Assembly (NCBI RefSeq): GCF_032102965.1
Contig: NZ_CP134880.1
Location: 682,001 to 746,000, forward strand
Direction: 5' to 3'
DNA: 64,000 nt
DNA from: Demequina capsici
GTDB taxonomy: Bacteria > Actinomycetota > Actinomycetes > Actinomycetales > Demequinaceae
Shown here: positions 18,864 through 28,168 of the stretch, piece by piece
How the letters are laid out: each line of letters opens with the position of its first letter
Position numbering within the stretch: the first letter of the stretch is position 1
Notes under the pieces: model-generated
What the model saw: the letters and a program-made list of their open reading frames with translations, nothing else
Told to the model about the DNA's origin: nothing
Databases searched by the model: none
Translations under genes and position numbers: made by a program

Positions 18864-19523
18864 TCACGCGGCGCTGACGTCGTCCCGCCACAGCTCGTGG
18901 AACGCGAGGCCGCAGGCCGCGAGCAGGTGGCGCAGCAGCGGCAGGGAGACGCCCACGACAGCGTGGTAGTCCCCGTCGATCGATTCGACGTAGGGCCCGC
19001 CGAGGGAGTCCACCGTGAAGGCGCCCGCCACGTGGAGCGGCTCGCCTGTCGCGACGTACGCGTCGATCTCCGCGTCCGCCAGATCCGCGAAGCGGACCGT
19101 GGTGGACGCAGTGGCGCCGACGGTGGCGGCCGAGCCGCTCTCCCGGTCGTCCACGAGCCAATGGCCGGTATGCAGGACGCCGACGCGCCCCCGCATGTCG
19201 CGCCATCGCCTCGCGGCGGTCACCGCGTCCCCCGGCTTGCCCAGGATCTCGCCGTCGAGCTCGAGCATCGAGTCGCAGCCCAGCACCACCGCGCCGGTGT
19301 CGTGCGCCGACGCGACCTGCTGCGCCTTCGCCCGCGCGAGCGCGAGCACCGCGTCGTCGAAGGGCAGCTCGCCCCACCCTGCGGCCATGTGCGTGGCGCG
19401 GGCCTCGGCGAGCACCGCGTCCTCGTCGACGTGGGACACGATCACGAGCGGATCGACGCCCGCCGAGCGGAGCGTGGTAAGCCGCGCGGGGGACTGGGAG
19501 GCGAGGACGAAGGGCACGGCCAT
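18864..19523 (-). CDS. maf: Maf-family nucleotide pyrophosphatase
   Basis: 219 aa. Hydrolyses non-canonical or pyrimidine nucleoside triphosphates. Family motifs are FVLASQSPARLTTLRSAGV at the N-terminus, VLGCDSMLELDG, GKPGDAVTAARRWRDMRGR and SIDGDYHAVVGVSLPLLRHLL. Neighbouring acyl-CoA carboxylase genes are a usual actinobacterial context for maf. The start has ATGG with a weak ribosome site. Confidence 0.93.
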   Translation of the reverse strand: MAVPFVLASQSPARLTTLRSAGVDPLVIVSHVDEDAVLAEARATHMAAGWGELPFDDAVLALARAKAQQVASAHDTGAVVLGCDSMLELDGEILGKPGDAVTAARRWRDMRGRVGVLHTGHWLVDDRESGSAATVGATASTTVRFADLADAEIDAYVATGEPLHVAGAFTVDSLGGPYVESIDGDYHAVVGVSLPLLRHLLAACGLAFHELWRDDVSAA

Positions 19524-19597
19524 GGTCGCGAGCCTAGCCTCCCGGCGTGGCGGGCCCTGGTTGGATAGTGTGATCTCACCAAGGCACGGGAGGGACG

Positions 19598-20047
19598 ATG
19601 TCTGACCGCGAGGAGCTGCTCGACGCGACGGTGACCGAGTTCATGCGCTTCGTCCACCGCTCCGCCCCGAACCAGGTGGGTGCGGTGGCAAGGCTGGGCC
19701 TCACCCTCCATCAGTTCCGTGGCATCGTCCAGATCTATCTGCAGCCCGGGATCACCACCACCGACTTCGCCGACGCGATCGGGGTGCAGCCCTCCGTGGC
19801 CACCGGGGTGGTGCAGCGGCTCGTCGACCGCGAGCTCGTGCAGCGTCGCCTCGACGAGGCCGATCGACGCATCCGGCGTCTCGAGCTGTCCTCGCAGGGA
19901 CTCGAGGTGGCCGAGGAGGCTGCCGGCATCGCGAGGACCACGCGGTACGCCCAGCTCGCGGTGCTCGACGACGCCCAGCTCGCGCAGCTGCGCGAGCTTC
20001 TCGCGGTGCTCGAGACCGGCCTGGAGCCTTCCGCGTCGGAGGCCTAG
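19598..20047 (+). CDS. MarR-family transcriptional regulator
   Basis: 149 aa. The winged HTH runs from LGLTLHQFRGIVQIYLQPGITTTDFADAIGVQ through QRLVDRELVQRRLDEADRRIRRLELS. GGGAGGGA precedes the ATG. It overlaps the 3' end of the leftward SanA-like gene by 4 bases, tail to tail. No neighbour is an obvious target; ligand unknown. Confidence 0.9.
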   Translation: MSDREELLDATVTEFMRFVHRSAPNQVGAVARLGLTLHQFRGIVQIYLQPGITTTDFADAIGVQPSVATGVVQRLVDRELVQRRLDEADRRIRRLELSSQGLEVAEEAAGIARTTRYAQLAVLDDAQLAQLRELLAVLETGLEPSASEA

Positions 20048-20637
20048 GCGGCGTCGATCGCGCCGGTCTCGACCAGAGCGGCCTTCCAGGAGGCCGCAAG
20101 CTCGCGGCCGTAGCCGATGGCCGTGTGCGCACGCAACGCCACCGCTGGATGCACGCCCTGCGCGTCGAGCCCCGCCCGTTCGCACAGCCACACCGCGCGC
20201 GGCAGGTGGAACTCCTGGGAGCACACGATCACGCTGGAGAAGCCGTGCTCCACTGCGCCACGAGCGGACAGCCGGGTGTCGTAGCCCCCCGGGTCCAGCA
20301 CCAGGGCGTCCTCGGGGACGCCGAGCGAGAGCGCGGTGTCGCGCATCGCTGCCGTCTCATCGAGCCCCTCGCGGTTGACGCCTGCCCCGGACAGCAGCAG
20401 CGTCGGCACCAGGCCTGAGTGGAACAGCGCTGCCGCGACCTCGACGCGCTCGCGGAGGAACCGGCTGGGCCTGCCGTCGTCCCAGACGCGCGCGCCGAGC
20501 ACCAGCGCCGCGTCCGCGACGTCGATGCCGGGACAGCCTGCGCCATGGATCGCGCCCCACGTGCGCGCCCGCATGTACAGGTGCGGCGCCGCGCTCGCGG
20601 CGATCGCTCCGACGAGCGCGGTGGTGGTCCTCCTCAT
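20044..20637 (-). CDS. SanA-like DUF218 membrane-anchored protein, second copy
   Basis: 197 aa from ATG 20637, which forms an ATGA overlap with the accE stop and is preferred over an ATG 18 bases upstream. A hydrophobic N-terminus is followed by the DUF218 domain with ADAALVLGARVWDDGRPSRFLRERVE, LLLSGAGVN and VIVCSQEFHLPRAVWLCERAGLDAQG. It parallels the gene at 7.7 kb. It is the last gene of the accD-accE operon, an unusual partnership without a known functional link. Confidence 0.86.
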   Translation of the reverse strand: MRRTTTALVGAIAASAAPHLYMRARTWGAIHGAGCPGIDVADAALVLGARVWDDGRPSRFLRERVEVAAALFHSGLVPTLLLSGAGVNREGLDETAAMRDTALSLGVPEDALVLDPGGYDTRLSARGAVEHGFSSVIVCSQEFHLPRAVWLCERAGLDAQGVHPAVALRAHTAIGYGRELAASWKAALVETGAIDAA

Positions 20638-20876
20638 CGCAGCGAATGCCTCCACGCGTCGTCGCCGCGTCCGAGCGGAAGCATCAGCCTGCGGCCCTGC
20701 ATGCGGCGGGTGCGGTCCATCCAGGCCGACGCGGGCGCACCGGGTCCGTCCTCGTCGGCCACGGCCGACGCCATCGCCACCATCCCTGCGACGAGCGCCG
20801 CGAGCTCGGCCTCGTCAGGGGCGCCGCGCACCACCCGCAGCGATGCCGCGGCCTGGAGCATGTCGTCGCCGTTCAC
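20634..20876 (-). CDS. accE: Acyl-CoA carboxylase epsilon subunit
   Basis: 80 aa from GTG 20876, which overlaps the accD stop as GTGA. The sequence [23 protein letters not shown] is the short helical motif of AccE-type subunits that stabilise actinobacterial acyl-CoA carboxylases. The C-terminus, [27 protein letters not shown], is also typical. Small but supported by both motif and coupling. Confidence 0.85.
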   Translation of the reverse strand: MNGDDMLQAAASLRVVRGAPDEAELAALVAGMVAMASAVADEDGPGAPASAWMDRTRRMQGRRLMLPLGRGDDAWRHSLR

Positions 20877-22462
20877 AGAGGGATGTTCCCGTGCTTCTTC
20901 GGCGGGAGGGAGGCGCGCTTGGTGCGAAGTGCGCGGAGCCCGCGCACGATCTGCGCTCGGGTCTCGTGGGGCTGGATGACCGCGTCGATGTAACCCCGGT
21001 CCGCCGCGTCGTACGGGTTGACGATGCGGTCCTCGTAGTCCTCGATGAGCGCCTGGCGCTCGCCCTCCACATCGCCGCCCTTGGCCTCGACGTCCGCGAG
21101 GGTCCGGCGGGACAGGATGTTCACCGCGCCTGCCGCGCCCATGACGGCGATCTGGGCCGTGGGCCACGCCAGGTTGATGTCCGCGCCCAGCTGCTTGGAC
21201 GCCATCACGATGTACGCGCCGCCATAGGCCTTCCTGGTGATCACCGTGATGAGCGGCACCGTCGCCTCGGCGTATGCGTAGATCAGCTTGGCGCCGCGGC
21301 GGATGATCCCGCGGTGCTCCTGAGCGACACCAGGCAGGAAGCCCGGCACGTCGACGAAGGTGAGGACCGGGATGTTGAACGCGTCGCAGGTGCGGACGAA
21401 CCGGGCCGCCTTCTCCGAGGCGTCGATGTCGAGCGTGCCCGCCATCGACTGCGGCTGGTTCGCCACGAAGCCGACGGAGTGGCCCTCGATGTGGCCGAAG
21501 CCGACGAGCACGTTGGGAGCGAACAGCGGCTGGACCTCGAGGATCTCGCCGTCGTCGAGCACCGTCTCGAGCAGCGTCCGCATGTCGTACGGCTGGTTGT
21601 CGGAGTCGGGGACCAGCGCGTCGAGCGCAAGGTCCTCGTCGGTGACCTCGAGGTCCGCCTCCTGCTCCCACGCAGGAGGATCCGAGAGGTTGTTCTGCGG
21701 GAGGTACTGCAGCAGGTGCTGGACGTACTCGATCGCATCGTCCTCGTCGGTGGCCAGGTAGTGCGCCACCCCTGACGTCGCGTTGTGGGTCTGGCCGCCG
21801 CCCAGCTCCTCGAAGGTGACCTTCTCGCCGGTGACGGCCTTGATGACGTCGGGCCCGGTGATGAACATCTGGGAGGTGCCGTCCGCCATGACGATGAAGT
21901 CGGTGAGCGCGGGGGAGTAGACCGCTCCGCCGGCGGACGGTCCCAGGATGATCGAGATCTGCGGGATCACGCCCGAGGCCGCGACGTTGCGTCGGAAGAT
22001 CTCCGCGAACTGGGTGAGCGCCGCGACGCCTTCTTGGATGCGGGCGCCGCCGCCGTCCGAGATGCCGATCAGCGGCACACCGGTGCGCAGCGCGAAGTCC
22101 TGGATCTTCGCGATCTTCTGGCCGTGCACCTCGCCCAGCGACCCTCCGAACACGGTGAAGTCCTGCGAGTAGACGGCCACCTGCCTGCCGTCGATGGTGC
22201 CGTATCCGGTGACGACGCCGTCGCCGTAGGGGCGGTTGCGGTCGAGCCCGAAGTTCGTCGAGCGATGCCGGGACAGCTGGTCGAGCTCGATGAACGAGCC
22301 CTCGTCGAGCAGCTGCAGCACGCGCTCGCGCGCGGTCTTCTTGTCGCGGGCGTGCTGCTTCTCGCGGGCCTTGTCCTCGGCGGCGGTGACCGCGGCGTCG
22401 TGGCGCTTGCGAAGCGCCGCTGCGGCGCCGGCCGTGGTCTTCCGTGGCTGGGTCTCGGACAC
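20873..22462 (-). CDS. accD: Acyl-CoA (propionyl/acetyl-CoA) carboxylase beta chain
   Basis: 529 aa carboxyltransferase. It moves the carboxyl group from biotin to acyl-CoA. Family segments are [53 protein letters not shown], the oxyanion-hole region [41 protein letters not shown], and [23 protein letters not shown]. Heads a leftward accD-accE-sanA-like operon with 4-base overlaps. Substrate preference cannot be decided from sequence alone. Confidence 0.95.
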   Translation of the reverse strand: MSETQPRKTTAGAAAALRKRHDAAVTAAEDKAREKQHARDKKTARERVLQLLDEGSFIELDQLSRHRSTNFGLDRNRPYGDGVVTGYGTIDGRQVAVYSQDFTVFGGSLGEVHGQKIAKIQDFALRTGVPLIGISDGGGARIQEGVAALTQFAEIFRRNVAASGVIPQISIILGPSAGGAVYSPALTDFIVMADGTSQMFITGPDVIKAVTGEKVTFEELGGGQTHNATSGVAHYLATDEDDAIEYVQHLLQYLPQNNLSDPPAWEQEADLEVTDEDLALDALVPDSDNQPYDMRTLLETVLDDGEILEVQPLFAPNVLVGFGHIEGHSVGFVANQPQSMAGTLDIDASEKAARFVRTCDAFNIPVLTFVDVPGFLPGVAQEHRGIIRRGAKLIYAYAEATVPLITVITRKAYGGAYIVMASKQLGADINLAWPTAQIAVMGAAGAVNILSRRTLADVEAKGGDVEGERQALIEDYEDRIVNPYDAADRGYIDAVIQPHETRAQIVRGLRALRTKRASLPPKKHGNIPL

Positions 22463-22806
22463 TTCTCTCCTTGCGATCGGGACTGCGACACAGCCTAGCC
22501 GGGGGTGGTGGGCATGCGGTCGGGGGCGCCTGCGGGGAGCGTGCCCCGGCCTCTCGACCGGCGCGGGCCATGTCCGATTTCATGTCTGATAATGCCCGTT
22601 TCTCCCATCGGCCACGACCCTCATGTGCCCCTTCACGCCTGGAACGTCCCGTATGAGCACGCCGATATCCCGAATGTGCCCGTTTATGTTTGACTTGACC
22701 CGAACTCGGCGTTACCCTCGCTTGTGTCAACGAAGACAGGCCCACCCCACGGTGGGCAGCATGCGGCCCCTCGCAACGACGCGGGGCAGGGAAAGGGAAG
22801 GTACGC
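22463..22806. promoter_or_regulatory. Divergent promoter region between accD and the mannitol PTS operon
   Basis: 344 bases without a gene. Close to the PTS operon a promoter-like pair is visible on the + strand: TTTGAC (22689-22694), 18 bases, then TACCCT (22713-22718). Two ATGTC-containing half-repeats lie near 22569-22582 and related GTGCCC/GCCCGTTT repeats near 22592 and 22676. They may be operator sequences for the DeoR regulator at 25.9 kb, but this is not shown. No RNA gene seen. Confidence 0.4.
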
Positions 22807-23949
22807 ATGTCTCTACCTGATGCTCAGGTCAACAAGAACCGCGACCGCGGCGTGGGAGCCGCAGTACAGAAGTTCGGACGATTCCTGTCCGGCATGATCA
22901 TGCCGAACATCGGCGCGTTCATCGCCTGGGGTCTCATCACCGCGCTGTTCATCCCCACCGGATGGATCCCGAACTCGAACTTCGCCGAGCTGGTCGGCCC
23001 CATGATCACCTATCTGCTGCCGCTGCTCATCGGCTACACCGGCGGCAAGATGGTCCACGAGACCCGCGGCGCGGTCATCGGCTCCATCGCCACCATGGGC
23101 GTCATCATGGGCGCGTTCATCACGATCGACGGAGAGCAGTCGCAGCTGCCCATGTTCATGGGCGCCATGCTCATGGGCCCGTTCGCGGCGTGGGTCCTCA
23201 AGCAGTTCGACAAGCTGATCGAAGGCAAGGTCAAGGCCGGCTTCGAGATGCTGATCGACAACTTCTCGATCGGCATCATCGGCATGCTGCTCGCCATGCT
23301 GGGCAAGATCGTGATCGGGCCGATCGTGGCCCAGCTCGTCGAGTGGGCGGGCAACGGCGTCGACTTCCTCGTCAGCCACCACCTCCTCCCGCTCGCGTCG
23401 CTGATCGTCGAGCCAGGCAAGGTGCTGTTCCTCAACAACGCCATCAACCACGGAGTGTTCACCCCTCTCGGCACCCAGCAGGTGGTCGAGAACGGCAAGT
23501 CGATCCTGTTCATGATCGAGTCCAACCCCGGGCCCGGCCTGGGCATCCTCGCGGCCTTCCTGTTCTTCGGCCCCAAGATGCTCCGCGCCTCCGTGCCCGG
23601 TGCGATGATCATCCACTTCCTGGGCGGCATCCACGAGATCTACTTCCCGTACGTGCTCATGAAGCCGAAGATGATCGTCGCCGCGATCGCGGGCGGCATG
23701 TCCGGCGTCGCGACCGGCGTGCTCTTTAACAACGGCCTCGTGTCGGCGCCGTCGCCAGGCAGCATCTTCTCGTGGATCGCCTTCACGCCGAAGGGCGAGT
23801 ACCCCACGATGTTCCTCCAGGTCCTCGTCGCGGCCGCCGTCGCGTTCGCGGTGGGCTTCTTCCTGCTGAAGTTCGACAAGGAGCTTCGCCAGGAGGCGAA
23901 GGAGGAGGCGGAGGCAGAGGCCGCCGAAGAGTCCACCGTCGCCGTCTAG
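22807..23949 (+). CDS. mtlA: PTS mannitol-type transporter subunit IIC
   Basis: 380 aa, membrane domain that imports mannitol with phosphorylation. Recognisable IIC-Mtl features are GRFLSGMIMPNIGAFIAWGLITALFIPTGW, GYTGGKMVHETRGAVIGSIATMGVI, the substrate motif GGIHEIYFPYVLMKPK, and multiple membrane segments. The tail after the last segment is highly charged, EEAEAEAAEE. Unlike E. coli MtlA, the IIB and IIA parts are separate genes immediately downstream. First gene of a IIC-IIB-IIA-dehydrogenase operon. Confidence 0.94.
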   Translation: MSLPDAQVNKNRDRGVGAAVQKFGRFLSGMIMPNIGAFIAWGLITALFIPTGWIPNSNFAELVGPMITYLLPLLIGYTGGKMVHETRGAVIGSIATMGVIMGAFITIDGEQSQLPMFMGAMLMGPFAAWVLKQFDKLIEGKVKAGFEMLIDNFSIGIIGMLLAMLGKIVIGPIVAQLVEWAGNGVDFLVSHHLLPLASLIVEPGKVLFLNNAINHGVFTPLGTQQVVENGKSILFMIESNPGPGLGILAAFLFFGPKMLRASVPGAMIIHFLGGIHEIYFPYVLMKPKMIVAAIAGGMSGVATGVLFNNGLVSAPSPGSIFSWIAFTPKGEYPTMFLQVLVAAAVAFAVGFFLLKFDKELRQEAKEEAEAEAAEESTVAV

Positions 23950-24018
23950 CGGCACACAATGGGTACGGGGCCGCGCGTGCGGCCCCGTACCACCGAACCC
24001 CAGGAAGGAGCGGCAACG

Positions 24019-24330
24019 ATGCCCTCAATCAACGGATCCGCAGTCAAGAAGGTCATCGTCGCGTGCGACGCAGGCATGGGCTCCAGCGTGATGGTCGCCA
24101 GCACGCTGAAGGGCAAGCTCAAGAAGTACGGCGTCGAGGTCTCCCACACGCCCGTCAACGAGATCCCTGGCGAGGCAGGCCTCGTCGTCCTGTGCCACCA
24201 GGGCCTCGCGGCTCGCGCGCAGCAGACCGCGCCCGGCGCGGTCGTCGTCCCCTTCGCGATCTTCATGGGGGACCCTGCGTTCGCCAAGGTCGAGAAGGCC
24301 ATCGCCAACGGTGAGGACCTGGTGTCCTGA
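24019..24330 (+). CDS. PTS mannitol-type subunit IIB
   Basis: 103 aa from ATG 24019, which has GAAGGAG upstream. The phosphorylated cysteine is in IVACDAGMGSSVMVASTL (Cys16). It passes phosphate from IIA to mannitol bound by IIC. It is 69 bases after IIC and 2 bases before IIA. Length and motif match stand-alone IIB-Mtl domains. Confidence 0.93.
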   Translation: MPSINGSAVKKVIVACDAGMGSSVMVASTLKGKLKKYGVEVSHTPVNEIPGEAGLVVLCHQGLAARAQQTAPGAVVVPFAIFMGDPAFAKVEKAIANGEDLVS

Positions 24331-24332
24331 CG

Positions 24333-24764
24333 ATGGCGATCCTCTCGGCCGAGGGCGTCCGTCTGGGCCTGACGGCCACGGACAAGGCGGACGCCCTCAC
24401 GCAGTGCGGCGAGGCGCTGGTGTCGATCGGTGCCGCGACCCAGGAGTACGCGGCCGCGCTCCACGACCGCGAGCTGCAGGTCACCACCTACATCGGTGAG
24501 GGCGTGGCGATCCCTCACGGCACCAACGAGAGCCGCGAGCACATCCAGCGCGCGGCCATCGCCTACCTGCAGTTCCCCGACGGGGTCGACTGGGACGGCA
24601 ACGACGTCCGCGTCTGCATCGCGATCGCCTCGCGCAGCGAGGAGCACATCGAGATCCTCCAGCGACTCGCCTCCGTCCTCATGGACCCCGACGCCGCCGC
24701 GAGCCTTCGCGAGCCCGCCAGCGTCGACGACGTGCTGGCCCTGCTCGCCGGCGACGCGTCCTGA
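24333..24764 (+). CDS. PTS mannitol/fructose-type subunit IIA
   Basis: 143 aa. The phosphorylated histidine is His62 in GVAIPHGTNESREHI. The N-terminal EGVRLGLTATDKADALTQCGEAL and C-terminal LQRLASVLMDPDAAASLREPASVDDVLALL are typical of IIA of the fructose-mannitol family. It accepts phosphate from HPr, encoded at 26.8 kb. Confidence 0.93.
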   Translation: MAILSAEGVRLGLTATDKADALTQCGEALVSIGAATQEYAAALHDRELQVTTYIGEGVAIPHGTNESREHIQRAAIAYLQFPDGVDWDGNDVRVCIAIASRSEEHIEILQRLASVLMDPDAAASLREPASVDDVLALLAGDAS

Positions 24765-24816
24765 CATCAAGCCACCCGTAAACGTCCCCCGGAAGCAAGA
24801 AGCAAGGAACATCATC

Positions 24817-25857
24817 ATGAAGGCTCTCCGTTTTTATGCACCCGAGGACGTCCGCATCGAGGACGTCCCGGAGCCCGAGGTCGGCCCGGGTGAGGTGAAG
24901 ATCCGTGTGCGCAACTGCTCGACCTGCGGCACCGACGTCAAGATCTTCTACAACGGCCACCAGAACCTCACCCCGCCGCGCACCATCGGCCACGAGATCG
25001 CAGGCGAGATCGTCGCGATCGGCGACGGCGTCGACGGGTGGGAGCTCGGCGACCGCGTCCAGGTGATCGCGGCGGTGCCGTGCGGCGACTGCTACGAGTG
25101 CTCGCGCGGCTGGATGGAGGTCTGCCAGAACCAGACGTCCGTCGGCTACCAGTACGAGGGCGGCTTCGCCGAGTACATGATCGTGCCGCGTGAGGTCATG
25201 AAGGTCGACGGCCTCAACCGCATCCCTGACGGCATCGGCTTCGACGAGGCGTCAGCCGCGGAACCGCTGGCCTGCGCCATCAATGCACAGCGCATCCTCG
25301 GGATCGAGGAGGGCGACACGGTCGTCGTGTTCGGCGCCGGCCCCATCGGTGCCATGCACATCCGTCTCGCCCGCGCGAACGGCGCCGGACGAGTGTTCCT
25401 CATCGACGTCAACACCGAGCGGCTTCAGATGACCGCCGATGCGGTGCACCCCGACGAGGTCATCAACGGCGCCGAGGTCGACGTGGTCGAGAAGGTCAAG
25501 GAGCTGACCGACGGCAGGGGAGCCGACGCGATCATCACCGCCACCGCGGCCAACGTGGCCCAGGAGCAGGCGATCTCCATGGCGGCGCGCAACGGCAAGA
25601 TCTCGTTCTTCGGCGGCCTGCCCAAGACGAACCCGACCATCACGTGCGACTCGAACCTGGTCCACTACCGCCAGCTGCGCATCTTCGGCGCCAACGGATC
25701 CGCGCCCAAGCACAACAAGATGGCGCTCGAGTACATCGCCACCGGCAAGGTGCCCGTGAAGGACCTCATCACGGAGCACATCCCGCTCGAGAACGTGCTC
25801 GACGCGTTCGACATCGTCAAGCGCGGCGCGGCCATCAAGGTCACCGTCGAGCCCTGA
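24817..25857 (+). CDS. Zinc-dependent medium-chain polyol dehydrogenase
   Basis: 346 aa from ATG 24817. N-terminal catalytic domain: NCSTCGTDVKIFYNGH, GHEIAGEIVAIGDGV, and the structural-zinc cysteines in CGDCYECSRGWMEVC. NAD-binding motif GAGPIGAMHIRLARANGA. It resembles sorbitol/L-threonine/polyol-phosphate dehydrogenases. In the mannitol PTS operon it probably oxidises mannitol-1-phosphate or another polyol phosphate, replacing the usual MtlD, which belongs to a different family. Exact substrate uncertain. Confidence 0.85.
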   Translation: MKALRFYAPEDVRIEDVPEPEVGPGEVKIRVRNCSTCGTDVKIFYNGHQNLTPPRTIGHEIAGEIVAIGDGVDGWELGDRVQVIAAVPCGDCYECSRGWMEVCQNQTSVGYQYEGGFAEYMIVPREVMKVDGLNRIPDGIGFDEASAAEPLACAINAQRILGIEEGDTVVVFGAGPIGAMHIRLARANGAGRVFLIDVNTERLQMTADAVHPDEVINGAEVDVVEKVKELTDGRGADAIITATAANVAQEQAISMAARNGKISFFGGLPKTNPTITCDSNLVHYRQLRIFGANGSAPKHNKMALEYIATGKVPVKDLITEHIPLENVLDAFDIVKRGAAIKVTVEP

Positions 25858-25865
25858 TGCCTCGC

Positions 25866-25904
25866 ACATCGTCGGGCCGAGATGTCGGCTCGGCCCGACG
25901 ATGT
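25866..25904 (+). terminator. Perfect 15-bp hairpin after the mannitol operon
   Basis: ACATCGTCGGGCCGA (25866-25880) pairs with TCGGCCCGACGATGT (25890-25904) around a 9-base loop. It lies 9 bases after the dehydrogenase stop and before the DeoR gene. There is no long T-run. Confidence 0.8.
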
Positions 25905-25950
25905 CAGGGATGATAGGTCAGACCTTCAAGGGGGATAAGGAGCAACAGCG

Positions 25951-26712
25951 GTGTATGCGGCGGAACGGCAGCACGAGATCCTGACGCGGGCTCGTGCCGA
26001 GGGGCGGGTCGAGGTGGGCCTCCTCGCGGAGAGCCTGGGAGTGACGGTCGAGACGGTGCGGCGCGACCTCACCGCGCTCGAGCGGCTCGGTGCAGTGCGT
26101 CGCGTCCACGGCGGCGCGCTCCCGGTCGAGCGGCTCGCGCTCGAGCCCAACCTCGCGAGCCGTGAGTCGCAGCATTCGGAACAGAAGCGCCGAATCGCCG
26201 CCCGTGCCATCCAAGAGCTTCCCGACGGGGGCACGATCCTCCTCGACTCAGGCACCACCACGCTCGCCATCGCCGAACAGCTGCCCCCCGACCTTCAGGC
26301 GACCGTCGTCACGAACTCCATCGCCATCGCCACCCGGCTGGCTGAGCTTCCCAAGATCGATCTCCTGGTGCTCGGCGGCCACGTGAGGCACCTGACGGGC
26401 GCCGCGGTCGGTGACTGGATCGAAAGCGCCCTGCGTGGCCTGTGCGTGGATGTCGCGTTCATCGGGACGAACGGGCTCACCGTCGATCGCGGGCTGACCA
26501 CACCCGATCAGGCCGAGGCCGCCGCCAAGAGGGGCATGGTGCTCGCCGGTCGGCGTGTGGTCGCCGTCGCAGACGCCTCGAAGATCGGCCATGTGCACCT
26601 GCACCGCTTCGCCGACGCAGACGAGGTGGCGATGCTCCTCACCGACAGCTCGCTCGACGATGACACGGCCGAGGAGATCGACGCCGCCGGCATCGAGGTC
26701 GTCCGCGTCTGA
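25951..26712 (+). CDS. DeoR-family transcriptional regulator
   Basis: 253 aa from GTG 25951. N-terminal HTH: RQHEILTRARAEGRVEVGLLAESLGVTVETVRRDLTALERLGAVRRVHGGALP, the DeoR signature. The C-terminal sugar-phosphate sensor domain shows LDSGTTTLAIAEQLP, TNSIAIA, GGHVRHLTGAAVGDW and IGTNGLT. Between the mannitol operon and ptsH it most likely represses these genes until a sugar phosphate binds. Confidence 0.92.
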   Translation: MYAAERQHEILTRARAEGRVEVGLLAESLGVTVETVRRDLTALERLGAVRRVHGGALPVERLALEPNLASRESQHSEQKRRIAARAIQELPDGGTILLDSGTTTLAIAEQLPPDLQATVVTNSIAIATRLAELPKIDLLVLGGHVRHLTGAAVGDWIESALRGLCVDVAFIGTNGLTVDRGLTTPDQAEAAAKRGMVLAGRRVVAVADASKIGHVHLHRFADADEVAMLLTDSSLDDDTAEEIDAAGIEVVRV

Positions 26713-26792
26713 CCCGCGCCAAGGCGTAACGTGAGGTCACGCGGTGTCCATGCCGCAGTGGCCTCGCCAGACAACATCGTGAAGGAGTCCCC

Positions 26793-27062
26793 ATGAGCAC
26801 CCGAACCGTCGAGATCGGATCATCCGTCGGCCTTCATGCTCGTCCTGCCGCTCTGTTCGTGCAGGCGGTCAACGAGGCGGGCATCCCGATCACGATCTGC
26901 AAGCCCGGGGGGAACCCGATTCCCGCCAACTCGATGCTCGGTGTCATGGCCCTGGGCGCGAAGCATGGCGAGACCGTCGAGCTGGCGTCCGACGCCGACG
27001 GAGCCGATGCCGCGCTCGACGCTCTGGTGGAGCTGCTCAAGCGCGACCTCGACGCCGAGTGA
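26793..27062 (+). CDS. ptsH: Phosphocarrier protein HPr
   Basis: 89 aa. Active-site histidine is His15 in GLHARPAALF; the regulatory-site serine equivalent is Ser47 in NSMLGVMALGAKHG. It relays phosphate from enzyme I (not in the window) to IIA. GAAGGAG precedes the ATG. The biotin ligase gene starts inside its stop codon. Confidence 0.95.
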   Translation: MSTRTVEIGSSVGLHARPAALFVQAVNEAGIPITICKPGGNPIPANSMLGVMALGAKHGETVELASDADGADAALDALVELLKRDLDAE

Positions 27063-27877
27063 CACGCGGGCGCCCGGCGCTCACCACTGACACCGTTGCG
27101 CCGCTCATCGTCCCCAGTGGACCGATCGCGCTCGCGGCCGTCGTCCCTGAGGAGCCGTCCACGAACACCGCGCTCGCCGCGGCGCTGCGCGAGGACCCGC
27201 AGGCATGGCCGCACATGTCCGCCTACATCGCAGACCACCAGACGGCGGGGCGCGGCCGCGCAGGCCGAGTCTGGGAGACCCCTGCCGGAACGTCGCTGAC
27301 GGTCAGCTGGGTGATCCGGCCGAGCGCCTCGGGGCCCGATCTCGCGTGGGCGCCGCTCGTCGTGGGGCTCGCCGCCGTACGGGCAGCCCGGAGCCTCGGC
27401 GCCGATGCCTGGATCAAGTGGCCCAACGACGTCGTCGTCGCCTCAGGCGTGGGGGACGTTCCCGGCTGGGGTCGCTGGCGGAAGCTCGCGGGCATCCTCT
27501 GTGAGGTGGTCGGCGACGCGGTGGTCGCCGGGACCGGGGTGAACGTGCTCCAGGCAGCGGACGAGCTGCCCGTGCCGCATGCCGTCTCCTTCGCCGCGTT
27601 GGGAGCGGAGGCGTCGCGGCTCGACGTGCTCGGTGCGTTGGGGCGGGAGCTTCGTGATGCTGTCGCCGAGTGGGATGCCGACCCTACGACGGTGCGGCAC
27701 GCGGTGGAGGCGATCTGCGCGACTCTCGGGTGGGACGTCGCCGTGGACGCGGGCACCGGAACGCCGGTGGCGGGTCGTGCCGTCGGGCTCAGCGAGGAGG
27801 GCGCGCTGATCGTGGAGGGACGCTCCGGAACGCGTACCGCGGTGCTTGCGGGGGACGTGCGAGTACGTCGGTCGTGA
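27059..27877 (+). CDS. birA: Biotin-[acetyl-CoA-carboxylase] ligase
   Basis: 272 aa from GTG 27059, overlapping the ptsH stop as GTGA. It activates biotin with ATP and attaches it to BCCP. Motifs: STNTALAAALRE, the biotinyl-AMP loop TAGRGRAGRVWETPAG, WIKWPNDVVV and KLAGILCEVVGDAVVAGTGVNV. A short SH3-like C-terminal domain follows. It lacks an N-terminal HTH, so it is not a repressor. Its substrate would be the alpha chain encoded at 16.9-18.7 kb. Confidence 0.93.
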   Translation: MTRGRPALTTDTVAPLIVPSGPIALAAVVPEEPSTNTALAAALREDPQAWPHMSAYIADHQTAGRGRAGRVWETPAGTSLTVSWVIRPSASGPDLAWAPLVVGLAAVRAARSLGADAWIKWPNDVVVASGVGDVPGWGRWRKLAGILCEVVGDAVVAGTGVNVLQAADELPVPHAVSFAALGAEASRLDVLGALGRELRDAVAEWDADPTTVRHAVEAICATLGWDVAVDAGTGTPVAGRAVGLSEEGALIVEGRSGTRTAVLAGDVRVRRS

Positions 27878-27942
27878 CTGCCCGCCTGACCCGCTGAGCG
27901 CCGGCCGAAGATCACGGTGCGGTCACGGACACGCATGCGACG

Positions 27943-27974
27943 GACAGGTTGTGCAACCGGATCGACAGGTTGTG
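27943..27974. promoter_or_regulatory. Paired direct repeats upstream of the GH3 operon
   Basis: GACAGGTTGTG occurs at 27943-27953 and 27964-27974, 21 bp apart (two helical turns), in the 291-base leader of the glycoside-hydrolase operon. The first is followed by CAACC, giving a GGTTG..CAACC dyad. Candidate activator or repressor site; the Agr-like regulator at 36.8 kb uses a LytTR domain, which often binds such spaced direct repeats, but no link is shown. Confidence 0.5.
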
Positions 27975-28168
27975 AAGCGGCCCGATTCCGCCAGGTACAG
28001 CGGTGCCTACCATGGCGGGCCGCACGCAGAGCATGGGCTGGCGGCGCAACCAACTACACAGGAAGGCACGGCCGCAGCAGTCTCGCAGCCGATGGCACCT
28101 GGCTCACGGAACGAACCGTGACCCGGTCGGAGCCGGACAGCGATGTCGTGCACAGGGAGTAATCAACG

